Assembly: GCA_022737715.1 (NCBI GenBank)
Contig: JAIITD010000008.1
Location: forward strand, 1 to 26,470
Direction: 5' to 3'
Source: Veillonella sp.
Lineage (GTDB): Bacteria; Bacillota; Negativicutes; Veillonellales; Veillonellaceae
Length of the DNA: 26,470 nucleotides
Part shown: positions 15,638-23,878 of the stretch, piece by piece
Layout: every line of letters starts with the position of its first letter
How positions within the stretch are numbered: position 1 is the stretch's first letter
Notes under the pieces: model-generated
The model's database searches: none
What the model saw: only the letters and a program-made list of their open reading frames with translations
What the model was told of the DNA's origin: nothing
Position numbers and translations under genes: made by a program

Positions 15638-16768
15638 CTATTGGTTACGTTTTACTACGATGATTGGTTGTGAAACATTTTCTGCTGTATCATTTGTATC
15701 TTCTACTTCTTCTGTATCAGCAGTGTTTGTATCTTCTTCGTCAGTGTTCACAGTTGAATCATCGGCTTCATCCACAGTGCTATCTACAGAATCATCATTT
15801 GCAGCCGGTACTGTCACTGCTTCAGCTAATTCATCATCACTATGAGCTAACCCATCACCGCCAATAACAAGACCTTGAATCGACACAGAGTCTTGAGGTT
15901 GAATAAATACAGTAGAACCTACTGGGTAATCAATATTTTTACCCTTGATGAAAGCACCACCCACTAAACCTACAGGTCCAAGAAGAACGGCACCAGCCAC
16001 AGAGGCACCAGCAGCTTTAATTTCACCCTTTGTTTTTTCCTTAGCTTCATTACCTTGTACAGCGGTAAATTCTGTACCATCAATAGCAGGAACAGAGTCA
16101 AAAGTTATATCCAATGCACCATTACGTCCAAAGGAGCGGGCTTTTTTCAAGGATGTAATCGTCGCGGAACCCACAGTACCAGCAGGTACCAACAACACAT
16201 TACCATCCATTACATTTTCTGCAACAGTGAATTTAATTGTATCCCCTTCATGACTAGTTTTTGTGGATACCGCATCATTTAGCGTTACCTTGAACACGTG
16301 ATCAGAAGATAATGTTCCCACTTGATTTGTAAGAGTTACATTACTACCATATACTTTAGTTTTCAAACTAATAATACGTTTTTGTAATGAACCTGTTGAA
16401 ATTCGACCGTTTACGCTACGTTCCATCTTTTCAACACGTTCTACCAAAGAACCATCATTAATGCTATTTTGATATGTGTATTCAAGTGCGTCCATTTCTT
16501 CGCGCAATGAAATGTTTGTACCACTACCTTCAACGGAATCATATAAAGAATCTACACGTTTACTCAATGTAGCAGTATTGCCAGAAAATCCGTTGCCGTA
16601 TACAGTTTCATCCAATTGATTAATACGATCTACAACGGCACCATCTTGAGGTGCACCATATACGGTGCTTTCTAATACTTGTGTTTTTTCCGTTACTGTA
16701 CCAGGTGCAGCAAATGCGGTACCTGTCAATAAAGATGCCATCAAAAGTGTAAGTACTTGCTTCTTCAT
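15638..16768 (-). CDS. Exported envelope protein with N-terminal VYG/coiled repeats and an acidic C-terminal tail
   Basis: The protein has 376 residues from ATG 16768, with GGAGG 5 nt upstream; the frame is open to a GTG at 16780 that would overlap the ribosome binding site. A signal peptide (KKQVLTLLMASLLTGTAFA-AP) is present. Residues about 20-140 hold roughly five degenerate repeats of 20-35 residues, each with a VYG or VxG turn, a Gly and a heptad helix of the type LxxRVxxLE. A beta-rich domain follows (about 165-240, SHEGDTIKFTVAENVMDG), then a Gly/Ala-rich hydrophobic segment (AAGASVAGAVLLGPVGLVGGAFI). Last is a tail of about 60 residues dominated by Asp, Glu, Thr and Ser that ends in QPIIVVKRNQ. 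I do not recognise a named family. It is 15 bp upstream of the LptD-like gene, so an outer-envelope role is likely. Confidence 0.85.
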   Translation of the reverse strand: MKKQVLTLLMASLLTGTAFAAPGTVTEKTQVLESTVYGAPQDGAVVDRINQLDETVYGNGFSGNTATLSKRVDSLYDSVEGSGTNISLREEMDALEYTYQNSINDGSLVERVEKMERSVNGRISTGSLQKRIISLKTKVYGSNVTLTNQVGTLSSDHVFKVTLNDAVSTKTSHEGDTIKFTVAENVMDGNVLLVPAGTVGSATITSLKKARSFGRNGALDITFDSVPAIDGTEFTAVQGNEAKEKTKGEIKAAGASVAGAVLLGPVGLVGGAFIKGKNIDYPVGSTVFIQPQDSVSIQGLVIGGDGLAHSDDELAEAVTVPAANDDSVDSTVDEADDSTVNTDEEDTNTADTEEVEDTNDTAENVSQPIIVVKRNQ

Positions 16769-16817
16769 ATAATCCTCCACAATTTATCCTCTATGGGACA
16801 TATACGTTAAACAGCAC

Positions 16818-16847
16818 AATAAGCACGGGCCTAAGACCGTGCTTATT
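16818..16847 (-). terminator. Hairpin, probable terminator (possibly bidirectional), after the small secreted protein gene
   Basis: An 11-bp stem with arms AATAAGCACGG and CCGTGCTTATT and an 8-nt loop. On the minus strand it is preceded by an A-run but followed by GTGCTG, so the U-tract is short. On the plus strand the stem runs into TTATTTTC. Position favours termination of the 16883-17329 gene; efficiency is uncertain. Confidence 0.6.
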
Positions 16848-16849
16848 TT

Positions 16850-16876
16850 CTGAGTACTTCTAAGGAAGTATCTCAG
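16850..16876. repeat. Second hairpin immediately after the small secreted protein gene
   Basis: The arms are CTGAG/CTCAG plus TACTTC/GAAGTA with one bulged base and a 4-nt loop. It starts 6 bp after the stop codon of the 16883-17329 gene and is separated by 2 nt from the next hairpin. It lacks a U-tract and may protect the 3' end of the mRNA. Confidence 0.5.
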
Positions 16877-16882
16877 TGGCCA

Positions 16883-17329
16883 TTAAATTTTTAAATCGAT
16901 AAGTGCAGATACACCTACACCTTGAACACGGGAAGCGCCCACTGGATTTGTACTATCTACTGGTACTAAACCTTTAACACGAACCATGCCGTTAAAGCTA
17001 CCTTCAACTTGAGCAACAGCCTTAACTTGTTCGATACTGGATGCAGGGCCTGTTACTTGAGCAGCACCAATGTACCCTTTTGTACCAATACTAATGATAG
17101 GTACAACCTTGGTAGTATATTCAGTACTCAAATTATTTTGTTTTAGTAATTTATTTAAGAAAGAATCAATTTGTGGACCAAATTTGCTAACTAGAATGCC
17201 AACGCCACCAATTTTAGCAGCACCACCAAGGATACTACTTAAACCGCCAGCTTGAGTGGTTAAAATGCCACCAAATGCAGTTGTAGTTAAACAAATTCCT
17301 AGAACAGCGGTCATAATTTTCTTTTTCAT
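16883..17329 (-). CDS. Small secreted protein of unknown function
   Basis: The protein has 148 residues with a TAGGAGG ribosome binding site 6 nt from the ATG. A signal peptide is clear (KKKIMTAVLGICLTTTAFGGILTTQA-GG). A Gly-rich amphipathic segment follows (GLSSILGGAAKIGGVGILV, about 28-47), then a short helix (FGPQIDSFLNKLLKQNN). The C-terminal 90 residues look like beta-strands with repeated Val/Gly-Ala patterns (VVPIISIGTKGYIGAAQVTGP, VKAVAQVEGSFNGMVRVKGLVP, VGASRVQGVGVSALIDLKI). There is no Cys after the signal, so it is not a lipoprotein. I do not recognise a family. It appears monocistronic: 185 bp of AT-rich DNA separate it from hypE on one side, where I see no convincing promoter, and two hairpins follow it. 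Confidence 0.82.
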   Translation of the reverse strand: MKKKIMTAVLGICLTTTAFGGILTTQAGGLSSILGGAAKIGGVGILVSKFGPQIDSFLNKLLKQNNLSTEYTTKVVPIISIGTKGYIGAAQVTGPASSIEQVKAVAQVEGSFNGMVRVKGLVPVDSTNPVGASRVQGVGVSALIDLKI

Positions 17330-17514
17330 GATAAGCCTCCTAATAGATACTTATATTTTAACAAATTCTATACATAGTTTCTAGTGAAAGTATAAATACT
17401 TACACTTAAAGATAGTAAAATTATATAAAAATACAATGAGTTTATTATGAATTTTATGCAATTTAATTTTTAACTATGTTTTAAAGGCAAATCATATAAT
17501 CATAACCAGAAGAC

Positions 17515-18522
17515 TTAACAGATTCGTGGCACTTGATCTTCACCCAATAAATCTACTAGACGAACACCGCCAATAGATGTTTGTAGGCCTACTTTACCAA
17601 TATTTTTATCCATGGTCACACCGATATGAGTTGCTTCACGACCTTCTGGATAACTATGTAAAATATCTAACACATCATTTGTTACAGACGGATCCACAAC
17701 GAAAATACATTTACCTTCATTTGCCAAGTATAAAGGATCGTAACCTAAAATATCGCAAACAGAACGAACTTCATCATGAATGATAAGCTTGGATTCCTCA
17801 ACCTTTATCCCCACTTGACTTTGTTCGGCAATCTCTTTAAGGACAGTACCCACACCGCCGCGCGTAGGATCACGCAATAATGCAACCTGAGGCCCTACTG
17901 CATTTAAAACAGCGTGAACCATATGATTCAATGGAGCACAATCAGTCTTAACAGAATCTGATAATTCTAGTCCAAATCGTTCGCCCATGACAGCTATAGA
18001 GTGATCACCAATTGATCCGGATAGAATAATATCCATATTAGGTTTTACGAGATTCGGACCTATATGAATGCCATCTGGAATCATACCAATGCCTGCTGTA
18101 TTGATATAAATTTTATCAACTTCACCTTTTTTTACGACCTTCGTATCACCCGTTACAATTTGCACATTCGCAAGCTTTGCCATATCAGACATTGTGCTTA
18201 AAATTTCTTCTAATTCGTCAAAAGGAAGGCCTTCTTCTAAGATTAAACCACAGCTAAGATATTGCGGAACAGCGCCATTCATAGCTAGGTCATTAACGGT
18301 ACCGCATACAGCTAATTTACCGATATTACCACCAGGGAAAAAGGTTGGCTGTACAACATAGGAATCTGTTGTGAAAGCCATTCGCCCAGATGATACGGGG
18401 AATTGTGCCCCATCATGTAAGGGAGCCAACAAATCATTAGTAAAATATTTTAATATAAATCGTTCTGTCAACTCGTGGCTAAAACGGCCACCATTGCCAT
18501 GAACTAAACGAACTCGTTCCAT
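17515..18522 (-). CDS. hypE: Hydrogenase maturation protein HypE
   Basis: The protein has 335 residues. HypE dehydrates a carbamoyl group on its own C-terminal Cys to a thiocyanate, the source of the cyanide ligands of the NiFe centre. The C-terminus here is QVPRIC, matching the conserved PRIC end with acceptor C335. The AIR-synthase-like ATP-binding fold is supported by VRLVHGNGGRFSHELT at the start, AFTTDSYVVQPTFFPGGNIGKLAVCGTVNDLAMNGA, GDTKVV, GSIGDHSIAVM and LLRDPTRGGVGTVLKEIAE. The start codon overlaps the hypD stop as TAATG, with GGAGG inside the end of hypD, so the two are translationally coupled. No clear terminator follows in the AT-rich 185 bp downstream. Confidence 0.97.
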   Translation of the reverse strand: MERVRLVHGNGGRFSHELTERFILKYFTNDLLAPLHDGAQFPVSSGRMAFTTDSYVVQPTFFPGGNIGKLAVCGTVNDLAMNGAVPQYLSCGLILEEGLPFDELEEILSTMSDMAKLANVQIVTGDTKVVKKGEVDKIYINTAGIGMIPDGIHIGPNLVKPNMDIILSGSIGDHSIAVMGERFGLELSDSVKTDCAPLNHMVHAVLNAVGPQVALLRDPTRGGVGTVLKEIAEQSQVGIKVEESKLIIHDEVRSVCDILGYDPLYLANEGKCIFVVDPSVTNDVLDILHSYPEGREATHIGVTMDKNIGKVGLQTSIGGVRLVDLLGEDQVPRIC

Positions 18523-19664
18523 TAATCCTCCCAGGCTAATCCACCACTAGAAAAGCCATACTTATACCATGCAGCACAACTACCTTCTACAGATACCATA
18601 CAAGCACCAACTGCATGATCCGGTGTACATGCTTTCCCAAAAAGCGGACATTCATTAGGTTTGATTAACCCTTGTAGTACGCTCCCACATTGACACCCTT
18701 TAGGATCAAGAGATGGTTTTTCTAGCTGTATAGGTAGCACCTTTTCCGCATCTAAAAATGCATAGTCATCATTAAGCTTTAACCCAGAATTTGGGATTCT
18801 ACCAATGCCACGCCATGCATCATCACACACATCGTATATTTCATTCATCATGCGCACAGCGACAGGATTGCCTTCCTTCATAACAACAGAATGATAGGTA
18901 TTACCTACTTCAAAATGACCACTTTTACGTTGTTCTAAAATATTGACGATAGCGGATAATATTTCTACCCCATCAAACCCAGCGATACAGGATGGTATTT
19001 TATATTCATCCGGTAAAAATTGATAAGGTTTTTCGCCAATGATAACACTTACATGCCCTGGCAAAATAAAGCCATCAATTTGTCCTGCTTGTCGATCTAA
19101 TAAGGCGCGTAATGCGGGCGGAACCAATTTATGAGACACCAAAAATAATACATTTTTCACACCAGCCTGTGCTACAGCTTTCACAGTAGCACCGATGACA
19201 GCAATCGTCGTTTCAAAACCTATTGCTAAAAATACTATATATTTATCAGGATGTTTTCTACTTAGTTCTAACACTTCTAACGGCGTATAAATAACGTGAA
19301 TATGAGCGCCCTGAGTTTGAGCTTCACTAAGACTGCTATAACTACCTGGCACCTTTAGCATATCCCCAAAGGTTGCAATAATAACATCATCGCGTTTTGC
19401 ATACTCTAACGCTTTATCCATATACACTTGATCGGTTACACATACAGGACATCCAGGGCCACTTACTAATTCTATGCCCGAAGGCAATAATTGTCGCAAT
19501 CCTTCTCTAAAAATAGAGACTGTATGTGTGCCACAAACTTCCATAAGTCGCACCCGTTCACCAGGTGTATGTAATTCGCTAATGCGGCGTAATAAAGCAT
19601 CAGCTGTTTTCTGTTTTTCCTGCAAAGTAAGCTTCTTCAAGTTCTTCCAACTCCCGGAAGGCAT
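18522..19664 (-). CDS. hypD: Hydrogenase maturation protein HypD
   Basis: HypD, with HypC, is the scaffold on which Fe(CN)2CO is built. Conserved motifs are visible: EVCGTHT (C44), SGPGCPVC (C72, C75), AIGFETT and LPGHVSVI. The C-terminal Cys set (CQCGSVL, NECPLFGKAC, GACMVSVEGSCAAWYKY) supplies the [4Fe-4S] ligands. The start is uncertain. ATG 19664 has a weak AAGG upstream and overlaps hypC by 65 bp; TTG codons at 19640 and 19625 would give a shorter overlap and a chain that still contains all motifs. I keep the ATG as the conservative choice (380 residues). The gene sits between hypC and hypE in one coupled series. Confidence 0.95.
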   Translation of the reverse strand: MPSGSWKNLKKLTLQEKQKTADALLRRISELHTPGERVRLMEVCGTHTVSIFREGLRQLLPSGIELVSGPGCPVCVTDQVYMDKALEYAKRDDVIIATFGDMLKVPGSYSSLSEAQTQGAHIHVIYTPLEVLELSRKHPDKYIVFLAIGFETTIAVIGATVKAVAQAGVKNVLFLVSHKLVPPALRALLDRQAGQIDGFILPGHVSVIIGEKPYQFLPDEYKIPSCIAGFDGVEILSAIVNILEQRKSGHFEVGNTYHSVVMKEGNPVAVRMMNEIYDVCDDAWRGIGRIPNSGLKLNDDYAFLDAEKVLPIQLEKPSLDPKGCQCGSVLQGLIKPNECPLFGKACTPDHAVGACMVSVEGSCAAWYKYGFSSGGLAWED

Positions 19665-19851
19665 CTAAGGTTGCCTTCGCTTCTTCTTCATCTACAATTT
19701 GAACTGCAAAACCGGCATGTACTAATAACCAGTCTCCCACCTTTGCATCTGGCACGAGAAGCAAGCTACAATCGCGCGTCGCACCTGTTAATTCTACTGT
19801 GCCAATAGCTTCATTAATAGAAATTAACTGTGCTGGTACTGCTAAACACAT
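19600..19851 (-). CDS. hypC: Hydrogenase maturation chaperone HypC
   Basis: The protein has 83 residues with AAAGGAGGGCGT before the ATG. It begins MCLAVPAQLISI, the defining HypC/HybG N-terminus whose Cys2 binds the iron centre after Met removal. The rest follows the OB-like family pattern: GTVELTGATRDCSLLLVPDAKVGDWLLVHAGFAVQIVDEEEA, with the conserved VGDWLLVHAGFA. The chaperone works with HypD and delivers the Fe(CN)2CO unit to the hydrogenase large subunit. The acidic C-terminal tail overlaps the 5' end of hypD. It lies 114 bp after hypF, in a gap that contains two inverted repeats. Confidence 0.97.
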   Translation of the reverse strand: MCLAVPAQLISINEAIGTVELTGATRDCSLLLVPDAKVGDWLLVHAGFAVQIVDEEEAKATLDAFRELEELEEAYFAGKTENS

Positions 19852-19898
19852 ACGCCCTCCTTTAGTAAATATACTTATACATCTATCTATAACTATTA

Positions 19899-19915
19899 AT
19901 TCAAATATTTTGAAT
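19899..19915. repeat. Perfect inverted repeat in the hypF-hypC gap
   Basis: The arms ATTCAAA and TTTGAAT are separated by 3 nt, about 48 bp upstream of hypC. The symmetry would suit a dimeric regulator, but the region is very AT-rich and I recognise no known operator (it is not an FNR or Rex box). Confidence 0.4.
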
Positions 19916-19924
19916 AATTTAATT

Positions 19925-19963
19925 GTATCACAAATATAAGAAATCTTATGTAACCAATGATAC
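19925..19963. repeat. Nested inverted repeat just after hypF
   Basis: Outer arms GTATCA/TGATAC enclose inner arms ATAAGA/TCTTAT with a 2-nt centre. It starts 2 bp after the hypF stop codon and lacks a U-tract. It might act as a weak processing or attenuation hairpin between hypF and hypCDE. Confidence 0.4.
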
Positions 19964-19965
19964 TT

Positions 19966-22263
19966 TTATATATTTTTTTGATGAGCAATCCATAATTGTC
20001 CTAATGATAAACCGCCGTCATTACATGGTACTTTTTTATTAATATATAATGTGCCATGATGCCACTTATGTTGTAAGGAGGCTAATAGTCTGCGATTTTG
20101 AAAAACGCCACCACCGATACATACATCATCGATGCCATAACGCTCACATAAATCAGCTCCTACTTCACAAATAGCAATGGCCAGTGTTTTATGAAAGCTC
20201 GCTGCTAATGAGGATACACTTTCACCTTGTGAATAGCCATCCATAATCTGCTGAACTGCGGGCACGAGGTCTAATACTTGCCCGTCATAATTAAAATCTA
20301 ATAACCGTCCTTCTTCATCTGCACAGGCAGACTCCAATGCTATAGCAATCTGTGCATCAAAAGAATGTTCATTGCCTAAACCCAATAAACAACCAATTGC
20401 ATCAAATAGTCTACCCGCACTGGAAGTCATCATCATGGACATATCCGATTGTAATGCCTTATCCAAAATTTGCCAGCCTTTAGGCAATGTGGTTAACCAT
20501 GTTTTATATCTATTAGGCAACTCATCCCCATAATAATTCCGTAAGTACCATAAAGCTTGACGCCACGGTTCTTTTACTGCTTTTTCACCACCAGGCAAAG
20601 GCGCTACATGTATGTGGGCAACGCGCATATACTCTGCACCATAACATAACATAAATTCGCCGCCCCAAATCGTGTCATCGTCACCATACCCAGTGCCATC
20701 AAAACAAATGCCAAGAACAGGATATTTTAAATCGTACTCAGCCATAACAGCTGCGATGTGACTATGATGATGTTGAACCTCTATAGCCGGAAGATTTAGC
20801 GTTTTACTTAATTGTCGACCATAATTAGAAGAGAAAAATGATGGATGCTTATCCATGACAATTGCTTTCGGCTTTACATCAAACAACCGTTCATATCGTT
20901 CAATGGTCCACTCAAAAGTGTTATGAGTGGATTCACTTGCCAAATCACCTATATGAGGACCTAACAATACCTCCTGCTGTTTATTAATCGCAAAGGTATT
21001 CTTTAAATCACTGCCCATGGCGAGTATCGGTAGATCTGTAATCGACTCACAATGAATGGGTTCAGGAATATACCCTCGACTTCGACGAATTAAAATCGGT
21101 GTATTTTCCACCACTGATACAATCGAATCATCTACAGGCGCATAAATTTGACGATTATGCGTCAAAAAATAATCTGCTATAGTCTGCAATTCTAAAAAAG
21201 CTTTTTCATCATCATAAATAACGGAATCACCGCTCGCATTACCACTTGTCATAACCCATTTCGCATCATGGGGTACTAACACATGATGGATAGGTGCATA
21301 CGGTAACATAACACCAATTAAATGATTATTAGGAGCTACTAACTCACTTATAGACGTATGAAAATCATCATTTTTCTCTAAAAGAACAATAGGCCTTGCC
21401 ATAGAGCTTAATGCATCTAAGTCTCCATCGCTAACGATGGCAAACTCCTCTACGATGTCGATAGAACCAGCCATGATAGCAAAGGGCTTATCCTTACGAT
21501 GTTTTCGATCTCGCAAAGTTTGTACCGCTGTATCATTAGTAGCATCACAAACCAAGTGATATCCACCAATACCCTTTAAAGCAATAATCGCACCCTTCGC
21601 AATCATTTCTCTAGCGGCCTCAAAACAATCATCAACGACACATAGATTGCCGTTGTTATCTAATAATTGGTAGCTCGGTCCACATTGTTCACAAGCATTC
21701 GGTTCCGCATGATACCTACGCCCATTCACATCAACGTATTCATCATGACAAGCTTCACACATGGTGAAATCAGACATAGTAGTTCGTTCTCGATCATAAG
21801 GCATCGATTTAATAATGGAATATCGAGGTCCACAATTGGTACAGTTTATGAAAGGATAGTGATATCGTCTACCCTTCTCATTCATTTCGGATAAACACTC
21901 CTCACAAGGGGATGTATCCGCACTAATAAATGTATTAACCGTTCCTTCGAGGGGAGACTTGCTTATAACAAACTCCGTATTATCATCAACGTCATGTGGG
22001 GCAACCTTGGTAATACCCACATGTGTTATACGGCATAATCGCGGCTGCTCTTCCTGAATCGTATCCACAAATAATTGTAATGTATCTGTATCGGATTGAG
22101 CCTCTACATATACACCAGAGCTATCATTGTATACAAATCCATTAATGCCTAATTGATGGGCTAACAAAGAAACAAGGGGTCGAAATCCGACCCCTTGTAC
22201 AATACCTGTAAATCGAATCCCCCATCGTTCAATAGTTTGTTTTTTATCCAATCTAGTGTCCAT
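19966..22263 (-). CDS. hypF: Carbamoyltransferase HypF
   Basis: The protein has 765 residues with a TAGGAG ribosome binding site. HypF converts carbamoyl phosphate and ATP to carbamoyl-AMP and transfers the carbamoyl group to the C-terminal Cys of HypE. All four domains are present. The acylphosphatase-like domain has GIVQGVGFRPLV (20-31). Two Cys4 zinc fingers use C120, C123, C141, C144 and C169, C172, C191, C194. The YrdC-like domain (about 205-390) has IALKGIGGYHLVCDA and RRKxKPFA-type RKHRKDKPFAIM. The Kae1-like C-terminal domain has VQHHHSHIAAVMAE and GICFDGTGYGDDDTIWGGEF. The length is normal for the family. It starts 38 bp after the SCIFF maturase gene and could be transcribed with it. 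Confidence 0.97.
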   Translation of the reverse strand: MDTRLDKKQTIERWGIRFTGIVQGVGFRPLVSLLAHQLGINGFVYNDSSGVYVEAQSDTDTLQLFVDTIQEEQPRLCRITHVGITKVAPHDVDDNTEFVISKSPLEGTVNTFISADTSPCEECLSEMNEKGRRYHYPFINCTNCGPRYSIIKSMPYDRERTTMSDFTMCEACHDEYVDVNGRRYHAEPNACEQCGPSYQLLDNNGNLCVVDDCFEAAREMIAKGAIIALKGIGGYHLVCDATNDTAVQTLRDRKHRKDKPFAIMAGSIDIVEEFAIVSDGDLDALSSMARPIVLLEKNDDFHTSISELVAPNNHLIGVMLPYAPIHHVLVPHDAKWVMTSGNASGDSVIYDDEKAFLELQTIADYFLTHNRQIYAPVDDSIVSVVENTPILIRRSRGYIPEPIHCESITDLPILAMGSDLKNTFAINKQQEVLLGPHIGDLASESTHNTFEWTIERYERLFDVKPKAIVMDKHPSFFSSNYGRQLSKTLNLPAIEVQHHHSHIAAVMAEYDLKYPVLGICFDGTGYGDDDTIWGGEFMLCYGAEYMRVAHIHVAPLPGGEKAVKEPWRQALWYLRNYYGDELPNRYKTWLTTLPKGWQILDKALQSDMSMMMTSSAGRLFDAIGCLLGLGNEHSFDAQIAIALESACADEEGRLLDFNYDGQVLDLVPAVQQIMDGYSQGESVSSLAASFHKTLAIAICEVGADLCERYGIDDVCIGGGVFQNRRLLASLQHKWHHGTLYINKKVPCNDGGLSLGQLWIAHQKNI

Positions 22264-22301
22264 AGCGGCTCCTATTACAAAATATATCTTATTTAAAATG
22301 T

Positions 22302-23711
22302 CTATCCTAATGCTACAGGAATACTACCATCGATGCCGGCTTGTTCAAGTTCAGCTTGAATCATGATAGCACATTCAATTCGTTTCTTTTGTAGTCGACA
22401 GCCAAACTCATAAGGAGTTTGTAAATCTCCACCCAATGTAATGTTATTGGCATGACAGCCACCAGAGCAGAAGAATTTAGCCCAACATTCTGCACAGGTA
22501 GGTTTTGTAAATACATGTGTATTGCGGAAATCTTTTGGAATTTCAGTATTTTTTAAACCTTCATATACATTACCAAGGATGTAACCATCTTTTCCTACAA
22601 ATTGGTGGCATGGATAAATATCTCCATTTGGTACGACCGCCATATATTCATGACCAGCCCCACAGCCACGCAAACGTTTAGCCATACAAGGTCCACGGTA
22701 CAAGTCCATACGGAAGTGGAAGAAATTAAATTTCTCACCCCATCCGTCCTTTTGGCGTTGCAAATATATATCTGCTAGTTTTTCATACTCTTTCTCAAGC
22801 GTTGGCCAATCTTCTTCACGGAGTACATAATCGCCCTCTTCACCTACTACAGGTTCCATGGATAAATGTTCAAAGCCTAAGTCTGACATAGCCAATACAT
22901 CTTTAGTGAAATCAAGATTCTTATGCGTATATGTACCGCGTACATAATATTCTAAGCCATGACGTTGTTTTACAGCATTCACAAGATTTTTAGCAATATA
23001 TTCATAAGAGTTTGCACCACTACCGGCGACTGGGCGCATAGCATTATGCACATCTTCGCGGCCATCTAGAGATAAGACCAAGCTCATTTTATGTTCGTTT
23101 ACATAATCGATTTTCTCTTGAGACAATAACATACCATTAGTAGTCAACGTCAATTTAAAGATTTTATTATGTTTTGGTGCTTCTTGCTCAATATATTCTA
23201 CCGTTTGTTTTACAACATCCCAGTTAAGAAGAGGTTCGCCACCAAAGAAATCGATTTCGCAATGTTGACGAGAACCACTCATTTGAATGAGAAAATCAAC
23301 AGCTCGCTTAGCCACATCAAAGCTCATTAATTCGCGTTTTACACCGCCGTAATCACCTTGACTAGCAAAGCAATACTTACATGCTAAATTACAGTCATGA
23401 GCAATATTAAGACACAATGCTTTAACGATTGGCTTTTCACCTACTACGAGCTTAAATTCAGTGCTCATAGGTGCAAATAATTGCTCCGCTTCGATTAGTT
23501 CATCTAGCTCATCCATGATTTCATTTAATTCTACAGGATCCTGAGAGCTATCTAACGCGGCATGGACTGCATCGCGATTCGTGCCGTCATATATATCTAA
23601 TACTTTATCAATGAGTTCATCAATAACGTGAATGATACCGCTATTTACATCTAAACAATAGTAGTTATCTTTCATCCGAAACTTATGGATCATTGGTTTT
23701 AATTCTAACAT
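22302..23711 (-). CDS. Radical-SAM/SPASM maturase of the SCIFF peptide
   Basis: The protein has 469 residues; GGAGG lies 4 nt before the ATG. The N-terminal 90 residues (MIHKFRMKDNYYCLDVNSGIIHVIDE and an acidic helix) resemble the peptide-recognition (RRE-like) part of SCIFF maturases. The radical-SAM cluster motif CNLACKYC uses C107, C111 and C114. IDFFGGEPLLNW is the SAM-binding GGEP region. The SPASM domain has GCGAGHEYMAVVPNGDIYPCHQF and CAECWAKFFCSGGCHANN for auxiliary iron-sulfur clusters. Characterised relatives (for example CteB) form a thioether bond between a Cys and another residue of the SCIFF peptide. The matching peptide gene lies just upstream at 23879-24022. Confidence 0.95.
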   Translation of the reverse strand: MLELKPMIHKFRMKDNYYCLDVNSGIIHVIDELIDKVLDIYDGTNRDAVHAALDSSQDPVELNEIMDELDELIEAEQLFAPMSTEFKLVVGEKPIVKALCLNIAHDCNLACKYCFASQGDYGGVKRELMSFDVAKRAVDFLIQMSGSRQHCEIDFFGGEPLLNWDVVKQTVEYIEQEAPKHNKIFKLTLTTNGMLLSQEKIDYVNEHKMSLVLSLDGREDVHNAMRPVAGSGANSYEYIAKNLVNAVKQRHGLEYYVRGTYTHKNLDFTKDVLAMSDLGFEHLSMEPVVGEEGDYVLREEDWPTLEKEYEKLADIYLQRQKDGWGEKFNFFHFRMDLYRGPCMAKRLRGCGAGHEYMAVVPNGDIYPCHQFVGKDGYILGNVYEGLKNTEIPKDFRNTHVFTKPTCAECWAKFFCSGGCHANNITLGGDLQTPYEFGCRLQKKRIECAIMIQAELEQAGIDGSIPVALG

Positions 23712-23768
23712 GGTACCTCCAAATTATGTGTATGTGAAAGTGCTAAACTATATAGAACTTTCTAGATA

Positions 23769-23777
23769 ATTGTACCA
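23769..23777 (-). promoter_or_regulatory. Candidate extended -10 promoter of the SCIFF maturase gene
   Basis: On the minus strand TGG-TACAAT matches the extended -10 pattern TGn-TAnnAT, about 57 nt upstream of the start at 23711 and 75 nt past the SCIFF terminator. No good -35 box is seen 17 nt further up, which is acceptable for extended -10 promoters. It would let the maturase be made independently of SCIFF. Confidence 0.45.
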
Positions 23778-23848
23778 CATTTTTTGTCTATCGTGCTGAA
23801 AGTCCTCATAAATATATACCATAGATAGTATGTAATATATACATACAT

Positions 23849-23876
23849 AAAAAAAGAGAGCCATCGGCTCTCTTTT
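23849..23876 (-). terminator. Intrinsic terminator between SCIFF and its maturase
   Basis: The stem arms AAAAGAGAGCC and GGCTCTCTTTT (23852-23876) have a 3-nt loop and are followed on the minus strand by a T-run. It begins 2 bp after the SCIFF stop codon. Partial read-through would give far more peptide mRNA than maturase mRNA, as expected for a substrate and its enzyme. Confidence 0.9.
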
Positions 23877-23878
23877 AA

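Noticed and set aside
15621..16282. Several plus-strand frames rich in Ser, Val or Leu
   Set aside because: They are mirror images of the low-complexity acidic tail and Gly-Ala part of the repeat protein on the minus strand.
17330..17514. AT-rich 185-bp gap between hypE and the small secreted protein gene, checked for RNA genes, terminator and promoter
   Set aside because: No convincing hairpin with a U-tract, no well-spaced -35/-10 pair and no RNA-like structure could be found by eye.
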